47,984 bases of DNA, taken from positions 1 through 47,984 of IMG/VR virus record IMGVR_UViG_3300035698_011158; one strand, given 5' to 3'. The DNA comes from a virus. Positions 25,071-31,844 of this stretch are shown in pieces. Each line of letters starts with the position of its first letter. The stretch's first letter is position 1. The notes under the pieces were generated by a model. It was not told the DNA's origin and ran no database searches. It worked only from the letters and a program-made list of their open reading frames with translations. The position numbers were made by a program, and so were the translations under genes.

Positions 25071-25086
25071 CCGTAAAACCTACCTC

Positions 25087-25278
25087 TTACCAGTTACTAG
25101 GATCGGGATATTTGACAAGATACTTTTCCACTTGATCGGGATTTGATCCTAGAACAACTTCGAATCCCTTTCCGTTGATTCCGATATACTCATTGGTATT
25201 CTCATCGAAGAGGATATCCCCCTTGTCCATTAACAGGACCAAAGTTTTGCAAAGTGAAAGATTCAATTTGAAGGTCAT
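25087..25278 (-). CDS. Small unknown protein
   Basis: 63 aa: MTFKLNLSLCKTLVLLMDKG, then DILFDENTNEYIGINGKGFE, a hairpin-like sequence with NGKG turn. Its C-terminus is acidic and Pro-rich (KYPDPSNW). One-base overlap with the upstream gene. No family recognised. Confidence 0.74.
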   Translation of the reverse strand: MTFKLNLSLCKTLVLLMDKGDILFDENTNEYIGINGKGFEVVLGSNPDQVEKYLVKYPDPSNW

Positions 25279-25532
25279 TAAAATTCTCCCTTGTTAATTT
25301 CATCGCCAACTTTTTCGAAGAGAACCTGAATCAGCGAAGATACGCTGGAAGATTCAATTTCGGAAACGAACTGCTGAAATTCGAAAGCCATGTTATCCTC
25401 ATGGAAAATTGAAAGTCCATGTAGATTGGTTTTGGAAGCGCAAAGATTCTTTTCGACTTCCTTATCCTTTGCAATATTCAACACATGAGCGAGAACCGCA
25501 AGTTCCTTGTTAGTCAATTTGAGAGTAGTCAT
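25278..25532 (-). CDS. Member of the LTxEE small-protein paralogue family
   Basis: 84 aa from ATG 25532, with AAAGGAG before it; upstream in-frame codons lie in the previous gene. The N-terminus MTTLKLTNKELAVLAHVLNI is a beta strand followed by an LT-x-(K/E)-E-x3-L-A helix, matching at least six other small proteins in this window (near 29.7, 30.1, 30.5, 32.1, 32.3 and 32.45 kb). A second helix follows (MAFEFQQFVSEIESSSVSSL). Function unknown. Confidence 0.76.
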   Translation of the reverse strand: MTTLKLTNKELAVLAHVLNIAKDKEVEKNLCASKTNLHGLSIFHEDNMAFEFQQFVSEIESSSVSSLIQVLFEKVGDEINKGEF

Positions 25533-25534
25533 TT

Positions 25535-25732
25535 TTACTTCTCCTTTTCTATCCGCGCCAGAAGAGCGCGTCCACGATTCGCAGGGCAATCGTCAAACTT
25601 GCAAGACACATCGAAAGGTGTCTTATTTTTACACTCACGCCCACAATAAATGCACTCTCCAGAATCGTCAAAGTCGAAATCTTCTTCTAGAATTTCCTCC
25701 AGAATTCCAACCAACTCAGTATAGTTAGACAT
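25535..25732 (-). CDS. Zinc-binding small protein
   Basis: 65 aa from ATG 25732 (the ATG six bases upstream is too close to AGGAG). Acidic N-terminus (LVGILEEILEEDFDFDDSGE), then CIYCGRECKNKTPFDVSCKF with a later Cys (DDC): CxxC-x3-C-x9-C-x3-C pattern, likely one zinc site. Resembles small phage zinc-finger proteins; function unknown. Confidence 0.78.
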   Translation of the reverse strand: MSNYTELVGILEEILEEDFDFDDSGECIYCGRECKNKTPFDVSCKFDDCPANRGRALLARIEKEK

Positions 25733-25742
25733 TTTCATTCTC

Positions 25743-26405
25743 CTAGTGCAGTTTGTAAACAATGGTTTCAATGTCGGTATTCCAACAGGCACGACATTCG
25801 CCGCAACCCTTCTTTTCCTTGATCGTGGTCGCAGGGCAAATGTGACATTTCGAAAGTTCGGAAGGACTCATTTCAAGAAGCGGATCAGCCATGACTAGCG
25901 AAATCCCGCCAACCGTAGGATTGTCATTCGTAAGATTCTTGAACTCAGAACCAATCTCATCGGATGAGCAGCGAACAGAAACGTTACCAAGATCAACCAT
26001 TTTCTGAAGAACCTTAGCAATCGGCTTACTCTTGTAAGCGCGAGTAGGAAGCCAATGCTTGACTTCGGGAGTAGCCTTCATTACCGCAAGAATCGATTCC
26101 GCGATTTCGAGAGAGTTGATATCGCCAGAATCAAACCAGCGAAATTCGGGACGCTGAGAAACAGCCGTAACCATGCGAGCAACCCAATCGGATTTCTTCG
26201 AATCCTCTTCACGCGCAATCAAAGCATTCTTGACGTTAGGGAAGTTATAGCGTCCCTTACATGCGTAACACTTCTTACAGACAGGAACCGCTTCCCCATC
26301 TGAACCAAGACTGAAAGGACAAGTAACCCTAGCGCGAGTTGACCAAGCGGGACAGGGCATCTTGCCAGGAGAGGAAAGTTTAGCGGATTTCTGAGCGTTA
26401 GTCAT
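25743..26405 (-). CDS. Gp88-like Cys-rich protein
   Basis: 220 aa resembling the phage and plasmid 'gene product 88' family. Segments seen: SSPGKMPCPAWSTRARVTCP, then CKKCYACKGRYNFPNVKNAL (first Cys cluster), FRWFDSGDINSLEIAESILA, HWLPTRAYKSKPIAKVLQKM, VSVRCSSDEIG and a final cluster CHICPATTIKEKKGCGECRA-CW. The FRWF-DSGDI and W-x-PTRA motifs are characteristic of that family. At least eight Cys suggest metal or iron-sulfur binding. Biochemical function is not established to my knowledge. First gene of the transcript from the 26.45-kb promoter, with AGGAAGAT before the ATG. Confidence 0.82.
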   Translation of the reverse strand: MTNAQKSAKLSSPGKMPCPAWSTRARVTCPFSLGSDGEAVPVCKKCYACKGRYNFPNVKNALIAREEDSKKSDWVARMVTAVSQRPEFRWFDSGDINSLEIAESILAVMKATPEVKHWLPTRAYKSKPIAKVLQKMVDLGNVSVRCSSDEIGSEFKNLTNDNPTVGGISLVMADPLLEMSPSELSKCHICPATTIKEKKGCGECRACWNTDIETIVYKLH

Positions 26406-26451
26406 TCGGGATCTTCCTTTGGTTAAGTCCCTGTCTTTGTTTTGTACCTAT

Positions 26452-26480
26452 ATTATAGCGCAAAACTGGCCAACTGTCAA
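26452..26480 (-). promoter_or_regulatory. Consensus sigma70 promoter
   Basis: Minus strand: TTGACA (26475-26480), 17-bp spacer, TATAAT (26452-26457): both hexamers perfect. It is intergenic, 47 bp before the gp88-like start. About 25 bp upstream of the -35 is a TCAACGA box also found upstream of the 33.53-kb promoter. It follows the 26.58-kb terminator, so it starts a new early unit. Confidence 0.93.
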
Positions 26481-26580
26481 ACGAGATTCCTCTGTAACTC
26501 GTTGATTCTATAGGGGATTAGAACTATTTTTTAACTGCTTTGTTTTCAATGGTTTGTAAGTTGCTGTCCTATAACGAGTT

Positions 26581-26622
26581 GAAAATAAAACGGGACCAAT
26601 CTCCCCATGAGACTGATCCCGT
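26581..26622 (-). terminator. Intrinsic terminator, minus strand
   Basis: Arms 26590-26603 and 26609-26622 form a 14-bp stem in the minus-strand RNA (two G-U wobbles), loop of 5, followed by TTTTATTTTC. On the plus strand the wobbles become A-C mismatches, so it is directional. It ends the unit 29.5-26.7 kb, 41 bp after the stop of the KTSC gene. Confidence 0.9.
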
Positions 26623-26662
26623 ATCTTACCTATTTTCAAGCATTTACAACCAACCTTAAGTG

Positions 26663-27217
26663 CTACCGAATGAAGGGCTTATACGCTTCGTCTGTAGACA
26701 GTTTCCATTCAACGATTTCGAAATGCCAACTGACAAGTAGAGCCTGTATCTCTTCGATAGAAACCGAAGTTCCCGCCCCAATATCTACAGGAGTAGAAGT
26801 AAACCAATGTCCATGCTCATCGACAAGATACATCGCACCCGTAAAAATGAGCCTGATATGATAGAGATTAAAGTCTTTTATCTTAAAACGAAACTGTTTC
26901 GCAGAATGCTTTTCCTGTTGCGCTTTCTTATCGGGGTTTACAATTTCAAAGGGATCGATATCCTCTACGTGTCCCACGAAATCTGAAGTGAAAGCTCCCT
27001 TAATGTACGTGTTGTAATAGCTCCCCACCGACCTAGATTCCACAAAGCGCTTGAAAAGATAATCAGAAACCTGATAGTAGTCATACACTCGACCACTCTG
27101 GAAGGTGACGCGAAGAAGATTATTTTCCTCACAGTAAGCAACTTCCATGATCACGCTAGAATTCAAAGCTCCCGCATGATCACCTTCTCTTGCGATTCTC
27201 CAAGTTTTATAGCTCAT
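26663..27217 (-). CDS. KTSC-domain protein with C-terminal extension
   Basis: 184 aa. Residues 15-75 fit the KTSC domain: NSSVIMEVAYCEENNLLRVT, then FQSGRVYDYYQVSDYLFKRF, and SVGSYYNTYIKGAF, the typical small beta domain of phage and bacterial proteins linked with lysyl-tRNA synthetase and nucleic acid. The C-terminal half (FKIKDFNLYHIRLIFTGAMY and WFTSTPVDIGAGTSVSIEEI) is of unknown type. Last gene before the 26.6-kb terminator. The exact role is not known. Confidence 0.82.
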   Translation of the reverse strand: MSYKTWRIAREGDHAGALNSSVIMEVAYCEENNLLRVTFQSGRVYDYYQVSDYLFKRFVESRSVGSYYNTYIKGAFTSDFVGHVEDIDPFEIVNPDKKAQQEKHSAKQFRFKIKDFNLYHIRLIFTGAMYLVDEHGHWFTSTPVDIGAGTSVSIEEIQALLVSWHFEIVEWKLSTDEAYKPFIR

Positions 27218-27218
27218 T

Positions 27219-27569
27219 CTAACTCTCCTTCTTTACAGGCGTAAGTTCCGCAAGACGATTTCTGAATTCTATAGCATCATAATGCTTGCCCTCAAACTCA
27301 ATCTCCGTAAGGGGGTCCTCTTCTAGAAGATGAGGAACATTTTCCTTAAACCAGTTGTTGATTCCTGTCATTGCAGCCTCTTTCATAATCCCCGTATGCA
27401 CAAACTGATTCTGTTCGTTTTTGATAGAAAGCGCCCATACATTAGGGTCTTTAAGGTAGTATAGGTAAACCATATAACCCACAAACCTCTGCTTGTAGAG
27501 AGAACAGTGATTCGCTTCCAAATCTATTCTATCGTCAACTCCGATAGCTCTCCAATTAAAATATTTCAT
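27219..27569 (-). CDS. Small unknown protein
   Basis: 116 aa. Tyr/Trp-rich middle (FVGYMVYLYYLKDPNVWALS) suggests a small beta sheet, then a helix and an acidic stretch (LLEEDPLTEIEFEG). No family recognised. Ribosome site GGAGAG before the ATG; overlaps the metallopeptidase-like gene by 4 bp. Confidence 0.78.
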   Translation of the reverse strand: MKYFNWRAIGVDDRIDLEANHCSLYKQRFVGYMVYLYYLKDPNVWALSIKNEQNQFVHTGIMKEAAMTGINNWFKENVPHLLEEDPLTEIEFEGKHYDAIEFRNRLAELTPVKKES

Positions 27570-28036
27570 TCTAACTCTCCTTCTTTCATTTTAAGAAAAT
27601 CTGCATTCAATACTTCAACTCCATGAGTCCAAGCACTATAAGCAAGTCCATCCCATGTACGCCAATTCGCGTACCTAACAAGTAGATCGATGAAGATTCC
27701 AGCCCATTCGGGACTGTGAATCGCAATCGTATCGTTACTAACTCGCGCCTTCAACTTGGGATGAGTCTCCGCAATGTAATGAGCAATCTCATGCAACAGA
27801 GCGGGGGGATTCATCCAAGCACCTTCGGGAATGATGATCCTTGTATTATCGTCATTCAAGTAAGCAGCCTTGGTATCTCTCCATCGAAGTTCGGGCATCT
27901 TGAAAATGCCATAATCGGCACACGCTCGCGCTGCCGTAACGAACGCTTCACCCTTCGATGCAAATTCTGCATCCTCATAGAACATGATATCCTCACGTTC
28001 CCATCTGTAAGCTCTCGCTTTTTGATAATCTCTCAT
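27566..28036 (-). CDS. Putative zinc metallopeptidase-like protein (HExxH)
   Basis: 156 aa. LLHEIAHYIAETHPKL (around residues 80-95) contains HExxH (His-Glu-Ile-Ala-His), and IAIHSPEWAGIFIDLL about 24 residues later offers the third ligand (His in HSPEW), the spacing of SprT-like or gluzincin-like small peptidases seen in phages. The preceding part (WRDTKAAYLNDDNTRIIIPE) resembles the strand that precedes the helix. No signal peptide, so it would act inside the cell. Substrate unknown. Confidence 0.82.
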   Translation of the reverse strand: MRDYQKARAYRWEREDIMFYEDAEFASKGEAFVTAARACADYGIFKMPELRWRDTKAAYLNDDNTRIIIPEGAWMNPPALLHEIAHYIAETHPKLKARVSNDTIAIHSPEWAGIFIDLLVRYANWRTWDGLAYSAWTHGVEVLNADFLKMKEGELE

Positions 28037-28047
28037 AGTTGTATCTC

Positions 28048-28266
28048 CTAGAAGTCGGTGGAAAGCTGCATTTTTGACTCAGACCAAAATTGCTTAGTCC
28101 CGTCACTCATAAGAACAAGCCAATCCAATTCGTCAAGCTGGCCGAGACCAAACCCTTTGTCCAGGTTGTGCAAATAGCCCCTGGGGTCCAAGCCCTCAAG
28201 CGAGATTGCCGAAACAGGAACCACTTCCTCTCTAGTACCTTTTGCTTTGATGATTTCGAAATTCAT
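28048..28266 (-). CDS. Small unknown acidic protein
   Basis: 72 aa: MNFEIIKAKGTREEVVPVSA, then ISLEGLDPRGYLHNLDKGFG and LDELDWLVLMSDGTKQFWSE. Beta-rich with a central loop; no family recognised. 2 bp from its upstream neighbour, 11 bp from the next. Confidence 0.75.
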   Translation of the reverse strand: MNFEIIKAKGTREEVVPVSAISLEGLDPRGYLHNLDKGFGLGQLDELDWLVLMSDGTKQFWSESKMQLSTDF

Positions 28267-28268
28267 AT

Positions 28269-28679
28269 CTAGCCTCCGTTCTGGAAGAATTTGTAAGCCA
28301 TTTCAATCACAAACATATCGGGATACATGAGCGCGGGAATCAGCTTAACCCCGTAACCAGCAAAGAATCCGATCCACAGACCCAAGGAAACCATTCCACC
28401 AAAAATACACCCACAAAGCCAACCAAAAGGCTCATCACTATAAGTGTTTTTTTCCTTCCAAGCGGCATACCGCTTTTTTGTCTCCTTGATAACCTTCATA
28501 AGAATAACCGTAGTCACAATAGCAAGCAAGAGAAGAAAAACCCCTTCCGCAACAAACTTCGCAATGATATAACCCGTCCCCCGTTCCGCGAAATTCTGAA
28601 TGTGGGGAGCAATTACCTGAGCAAGAGAATCCACCTTTGTCGCAACGAATTCAATCGCATCTTTTTCGATCATAGCCAT
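28269..28679 (-). CDS. Membrane protein with two hydrophobic segments
   Basis: 136 aa. Hydrophobic segments at about 40-62 (FVAEGVFLLLLAIVTTVILM) and 87-112 (LCGCIFGGMVSLGLWIGFFA), separated by a basic loop (KVIKETKKRYAAWKEK). The topology recalls small holin or inner-membrane effectors, but it lies among early genes, away from any lysis gene, so no holin call is made. One-base overlap with the upstream gene. Confidence 0.78.
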   Translation of the reverse strand: MAMIEKDAIEFVATKVDSLAQVIAPHIQNFAERGTGYIIAKFVAEGVFLLLLAIVTTVILMKVIKETKKRYAAWKEKNTYSDEPFGWLCGCIFGGMVSLGLWIGFFAGYGVKLIPALMYPDMFVIEMAYKFFQNGG

Positions 28680-28963
28680 TATTTACTCTCCTTCAAATTA
28701 TCCAATACTCTTTGTGCAGAACCTTGTCCGTTATCCCTATCGTACAGCCAGGGATCAAATTCAGTTCCCTTCAAATCTACCTTCATTACCCGACCTTTAA
28801 GATAGTCAAAGTAAGTAATCCCTTGATCTAGGTATCCTTGTGCCTCTTCAATCGTCATATCTTCAGGAGTATAGTGCAGAAACCCCATACCTAGAGGCTT
28901 CGCCTTATTATAAAGCCCCGCTAACACTTCGGCTTTGTTCATGGTAGAGATATTAATTTTCAT
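28679..28963 (-). CDS. Small unknown protein
   Basis: 94 aa from ATG 28963 (AAAGGGAG before it); upstream in-frame codons lie in the preceding gene. MKINISTMNKAEVLAGLYNK, then a helix-loop (PLGMGFLHYTPEDMTIEEAQ) and VDLKGTEFDPWLYDRDNGQG. The PxxYDRDNGQGSA end resembles a short phage family with unknown function. Confidence 0.75.
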   Translation of the reverse strand: MKINISTMNKAEVLAGLYNKAKPLGMGFLHYTPEDMTIEEAQGYLDQGITYFDYLKGRVMKVDLKGTEFDPWLYDRDNGQGSAQRVLDNLKESK

Positions 28964-28964
28964 T

Positions 28965-29294
28965 CTAAAACTCCCTTTCAATGACTTCAAGCAATTGACG
29001 CTTAGTATAGTTTCCCTCATTCAATTCAACCGTGGCTACATCGAAGTAAAGATCCCCCATTTCGATAAGCTCTCCAAATTCACTCAGGGGGTCGCAACCC
29101 GTCCAAGTAATCTTCTTGGAGTTTGCATAATTTAGACAAAAGCAAGCCTGACTAAGCTGGATAATCTTATCCGTACTGTGAGTCCAATTAAAGCCAAGCT
29201 CAAACAGACGCTTCTGAATTGCTTCACAGTGGGTTTTACAGTTACCTTGAAGGGTAAACTTTTCAGTGAACAGATTCGTTTCATTCATCTTCAT
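28965..29294 (-). CDS. Small unknown protein
   Basis: 109 aa. FTLQGNCKTHCEAIQKRLFE, then ACFCLNYANSKKITWTGCDP, and a C-terminal helix (NEGNYTKRQLLEVIEREF). Several Cys (33, 37 type spacing) but no clear zinc pattern. Start ATG 29294, with GAGG before it. Confidence 0.76.
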   Translation of the reverse strand: MKMNETNLFTEKFTLQGNCKTHCEAIQKRLFELGFNWTHSTDKIIQLSQACFCLNYANSKKITWTGCDPLSEFGELIEMGDLYFDVATVELNEGNYTKRQLLEVIEREF

Positions 29295-29522
29295 TTACTT
29301 TACCTCATTCTGTTTAAGCTTCAAAATTGCTTCGGTATCCTCAACCGTAGAGCCAAGCGTGAAGGAAAGCATTTGGCGAATCTCGAAAACCGTAGGAGCG
29401 CGATCCCATTCCTTTTTCCAACACTTGATCACCTTGTCAAAAGCATCATCCAAAATATCGGCGGGTTCGTCCCCACCAACACCATTCGGATTTCGCGTGT
29501 TCGTAATTGTCCACCAACCCAT
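29295..29522 (-). CDS. Small helical protein
   Basis: 75 aa: MGWWTITNTRNPNGVGGDEP, then ADILDDAFDKVIKCWKKEWD and a helical end. The NPNGVGGDEPADILDDAFDK part resembles a short conserved phage protein with the pattern W-x-I-(P/x)-NGVGGDEPAD; function unknown to me. First gene after the 29.57-kb terminator, with no promoter visible in the 43 bp between. Confidence 0.78.
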   Translation of the reverse strand: MGWWTITNTRNPNGVGGDEPADILDDAFDKVIKCWKKEWDRAPTVFEIRQMLSFTLGSTVEDTEAILKLKQNEVK

Positions 29523-29564
29523 GATTACGTCTCACTTTCACTAACCGTTTAAGAACTACCGAAT

Positions 29565-29600
29565 GAAAAACGTACCAATGACACCGTTGCCATTGATACG
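29565..29600 (-). terminator. Intrinsic terminator, minus strand
   Basis: Arms 29571-29583 and 29588-29600 form a 13-bp stem (CGTATCAATGGCA / TGTCATTGGTACG, two G-U pairs in the minus-strand RNA) with an ACGG loop, then TTTTTC. It ends the single-gene unit of the 61-aa protein. Confidence 0.88.
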
Positions 29601-29608
29601 CTTAATTT

Positions 29609-29794
29609 CTACGCTTCTAGATCCGCAAGGACTTCAACAAGTGCAATAGCCGAACTGTCCTCAAAATCCTTGTGTACGAGAAGCATTTCAGCCTCAAGAG
29701 TTTCCATGTCGATCAGATCCAAAGAGATCCGAAGCATGTCAAATTCTTCCATGCTCAGAGACAGTTCAACCCTCTTCACCATTTTAGCCTTCAT
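29609..29794 (-). CDS. LTxEE-family small protein in its own transcription unit
   Basis: 61 aa from ATG 29794 (AAGGAG at good spacing; an upstream in-frame frame to 29857 would start inside the promoter). VKRVELSLSMEEFDMLRISL is a strand plus L-S-x-E-E-x3-L helix, matching the LTxEE paralogues, followed by acidic helices. It is flanked by its own promoter (29.83 kb) and terminator (29.57 kb), so it can be expressed alone and strongly. Function unknown. Confidence 0.8.
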   Translation of the reverse strand: MKAKMVKRVELSLSMEEFDMLRISLDLIDMETLEAEMLLVHKDFEDSSAIALVEVLADLEA

Positions 29795-29824
29795 TTCCAA
29801 ACTCTCCTTGTTCGTGTTAGCCCA

Positions 29825-29853
29825 ATTATAGCAGAATCCCCCAATAGAGTCAA
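29825..29853 (-). promoter_or_regulatory. Sigma70 promoter
   Basis: Minus strand: TTGACT (29848-29853), 17-bp spacer, TATAAT (29825-29830). Eleven of twelve consensus positions. A TCAACGA box lies about 37 bp upstream of the -35. It drives the 61-aa gene. Confidence 0.92.
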
Positions 29854-29903
29854 CCACTTACAGCCATTTAAAGCAACTTTATCTCGTTGAAAATAGGTAA
29901 CTT

Positions 29904-29940
29904 ACAAAAAAGTCTCTAAGTTGTTGAAGCTTAGAGACTT
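29904..29940 (-). terminator. Intrinsic terminator, minus strand
   Basis: Perfect 11-bp stem AAGTCTCTAAG / CTTAGAGACTT (29910-29920 and 29930-29940), loop of 9, followed on the minus strand by TTTTTTG. Ends the unit that begins at 33.53 kb, 28 bp after the last gene (stop 29968). Confidence 0.92.
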
Positions 29941-29967
29941 AGTTGTATGTTATGTGTTTACAGGGAG

Positions 29968-30303
29968 TTACAACGTTGTTGCCCGTAAAAATTCGGCTAG
30001 AGAAATGTCTATAAAACTCTTGGCGTTTAGGTTCCACTTGGTAGCCTGTCGATAGTATCCACAGGAAAGATCGTCAAAGAATCTCCATGAATAGTAACTA
30101 TGGGGATTCCTATCGATATCAAGAGCATACGCGATACGATTTACTTCCTCTTGAGTAAGCTTAACTGTGTAAGTAGTATTGTGAATCTGCTTGTCAATGA
30201 GTATTGGCATAAGCCCCCTTGAAATTTGATAACCACAGTCAAAACATTCAATCCCGTCAAAGGCGTAATAGCCACAAGCGGGACAGCGTGATAGATTTTT
30301 CAT
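29968..30303 (-). CDS. Zinc-ribbon plus LTxEE-family protein
   Basis: 111 aa. Residues 7-24 hold a zinc ribbon (CPACGYYAFDGIECFDCG). The rest has the paralogue element TTYTVKLTQEEVNRIAYALD, then DIDRNPHSYYSWRFFDDLSC and a C-terminal helix (FIDISLAEFLRATTL). The fusion of a ribbon to the LTxEE element is unique among the copies. Last gene before the 29.9-kb terminator. Confidence 0.82.
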   Translation of the reverse strand: MKNLSRCPACGYYAFDGIECFDCGYQISRGLMPILIDKQIHNTTYTVKLTQEEVNRIAYALDIDRNPHSYYSWRFFDDLSCGYYRQATKWNLNAKSFIDISLAEFLRATTL

Positions 30304-30569
30304 TCGCCCATTTCGAAATGGGCGACCCTTTCCTCGTAAAGACGCCGTAGGAAATCAGAGAGATTTTCAGCAAGTTCCGTTTCACTTTTACTCGTGAACT
30401 CACCTTCATGTCCCAATAAGGAAGCAATCTTTTCAGGAAAATGCAAATAGCTTGCTCCGTATAGGTCCGCAAGCATACGCATTCTTCCTTCACTTATGGT
30501 AATCGTGTACTCACGAACCTCTACCGTAGTTACTTTTTCTTTGTTAACCATTTCGCTTGATATTTTCAT
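30300..30569 (-). CDS. Unknown small protein, LTxEE-like element
   Basis: 89 aa from ATG 30569 (an upstream frame to 30659 lies in the preceding gene). VEVREYTITISEGRMRMLAD is a strand and helix resembling the LTxEE family, but with Ile-Ser-Glu-Gly in place of LTxEE. An acidic-basic helical C-terminus follows (ELAENLSDFLRRLYEERVAH). The member least certain to belong to the family. Overlaps the ribbon gene by 4 bp. Confidence 0.76.
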   Translation of the reverse strand: MKISSEMVNKEKVTTVEVREYTITISEGRMRMLADLYGASYLHFPEKIASLLGHEGEFTSKSETELAENLSDFLRRLYEERVAHFEMGE

Positions 30570-30582
30570 AGCTATAACTCCT

Positions 30583-31047
30583 TTAGTTTCTGTTCTCAGC
30601 CAAGAATTTATGGATCTTATCCACATACTGCTCCCACACATACCAGCCTTCCATATCAAGGGGCATGAAGTGGGGCAGCTTTTTAAGACTATCTAGAAGA
30701 TGAAAAGACTCTGCGAACTGCATCTGCTTGGCAAGGTATTTCTTACCAACCCTAGTAGTCTCCCGCTCGGCTACTTCAAAACGATTCTCGGCTTTAAGTT
30801 TTTCGATTTCAGAGTTACATGAAGCCTCTTGAAACCTCTCAAGATCCGCTTCACGCAACCTTTTCGTTGCATCAAGAGCATCCTTCGTTTCGTGAGCAAT
30901 CTTACACCAGAAATCGATTTCAGCTTCAAGTCCCGCACGTTCCATAAACTGCTTACAACAGACAGCTTCGTGACGATCCATTGCTAGCATCCACATTTCA
31001 TTATCACAGCGATTACAACGGTACAGAATCATACCTTCAGATTTCAT
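30583..31047 (-). CDS. Zinc-ribbon and coiled-coil protein
   Basis: 154 aa. The N-terminus carries LYRCNRCDNEMWMLAMDRHE and AVCCKQF (CxxC...CC, one likely zinc site). A long helical region follows (ETKDALDATKRLREADLERF, SEIEKLKAENRFEVAERETT), probably a coiled coil or helical hairpin. Could be a small regulatory or DNA-contact protein; unknown. Confidence 0.78.
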   Translation of the reverse strand: MKSEGMILYRCNRCDNEMWMLAMDRHEAVCCKQFMERAGLEAEIDFWCKIAHETKDALDATKRLREADLERFQEASCNSEIEKLKAENRFEVAERETTRVGKKYLAKQMQFAESFHLLDSLKKLPHFMPLDMEGWYVWEQYVDKIHKFLAENRN

Positions 31048-31349
31048 TTTAATTCCTTCACTTTTTCAAAGAGTTCAAAGACTTCTTCAACCGTCATGTA
31101 ACCCTTCACAGTATCGCCCCAACCGTCCATTTCGATCATTTCACCACTTGGATCAAAGACAGCACATTCGGCATTCTTGCAGCCCTTAAGACCACAATTG
31201 GTTTGTTCTTCCCCCCAATCCTCAAATCTAACATCGATGAGTCCATTGTTTTCACAGTAATTTGCAATACCGAATTGTACGCTTACATAATAGCCATTGG
31301 CGAATGTAATACCAAAGCCAGAGCCATATGCGTTGAATTTGCTTTGCAT
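31044..31349 (-). CDS. Small beta-rich unknown protein
   Basis: 101 aa. Gly/Tyr-rich start (YGSGFGITFANGYYVSVQFG), then YCENNG and a Cys-rich loop (NCGLKGCKNAECAVFDPSGE), ending in a helix (TVEEVFELFEKVKELK). This looks like a compact phage family (ANGYxVSVQFG...C...EC-AV); I recall similar small proteins in other phages, without assigned function. 4-bp overlap with the next gene. Confidence 0.78.
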   Translation of the reverse strand: MQSKFNAYGSGFGITFANGYYVSVQFGIANYCENNGLIDVRFEDWGEEQTNCGLKGCKNAECAVFDPSGEMIEMDGWGDTVKGYMTVEEVFELFEKVKELK

Positions 31350-31364
31350 TATAGTTCCTTTCGT

Positions 31365-31514
31365 TTAGTCTAGAGTTCCCGCATAGAAACCCCAAGACCC
31401 ACAACCTATTAGTATAAACCAAAAGGGCATATCCGCTAATGTACCCAATGACATGATAATTACACACCCCACTACTGAAAGAGCTAGACTTCTAAGCCTT
31501 GACATCATTGACAT
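31365..31514 (-). CDS. Small membrane protein, 49 aa
   Basis: ATG 31514 (AGGA 6 bases before) to TAA 31365. MSMMSRLRSL, then the hydrophobic segments LALSVVGCVIIMSLGTLA and PFWFILIGCGSWGFY separated by AD-M-P. Two short membrane helices, basic N-terminus. The start lies within the end of the upstream gene (23-bp overlap). Function unknown. Confidence 0.62.
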   Translation of the reverse strand: MSMMSRLRSLALSVVGCVIIMSLGTLADMPFWFILIGCGSWGFYAGTLD

Positions 31515-31743
31515 TATAATTCCTACTTTCATTTTTTTCAAAGGAAACCGAATTGAATTCGAGTCCAGGGAATTCCTCTAGGTATAGCTTGGTATGCCAT
31601 GAGCGTATTTCAATCTCGGCAATGGTGTATAGATCCGTGGTGTTCAAGTATTGGCGGGGATCATCGTGGTGTCCCCACTTAACTTGCTCATCGGAAGCAC
31701 CAATGAATCTAACCATATCGCCCCTCCAAAATTCGCTTGTCAT
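31492..31743 (-). CDS. Small SH3-like/barrel protein, unknown
   Basis: 83 aa from ATG 31743 (AAAGGGG before it; an in-frame TTG upstream is disregarded). MTSEFWRGDMVRFIGASDEQ, then an acidic loop, TTDLYTIAEIEIRSWHTKLY and LEEFPGLEFNSVSFE. The WxxGDxVRFIG...YTI..I.....KL.L.E form is the usual small SH3-like phage fold. Function unknown. Confidence 0.78.
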   Translation of the reverse strand: MTSEFWRGDMVRFIGASDEQVKWGHHDDPRQYLNTTDLYTIAEIEIRSWHTKLYLEEFPGLEFNSVSFEKNESRNYNVNDVKA

Positions 31744-31776
31744 GATTATAACCCCTTTCAAATGCGAGAGTTAGCT

Positions 31777-31843
31777 CGACATGTACTCGAAACGCCTTTT
31801 TAGCGACACATACTCTGGACATGCCGTTGTGAGCGACATGTCC
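31777..31843. repeat. Short repeats and an inverted repeat between two small genes
   Basis: Three related blocks on the plus strand, CGACATGTACTC (31777), CGACACATACTC (31804) and CGACATGTCCTT (31834), are 27 and 30 bp apart. Separately, GGACATG (31817-31823) and CATGTCC (31837-31843) form a 7-bp perfect inverted repeat. No consensus promoter is present. Could be an operator or an RNA structure ahead of the 83-aa gene. Confidence 0.4.
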
Positions 31844-31844
31844 T

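Noticed and set aside
28269-28679. Two-helix membrane protein as a holin
   Set aside because: No endolysin or spanin nearby, position among early genes, and no dual-start motif; topology alone is not enough.
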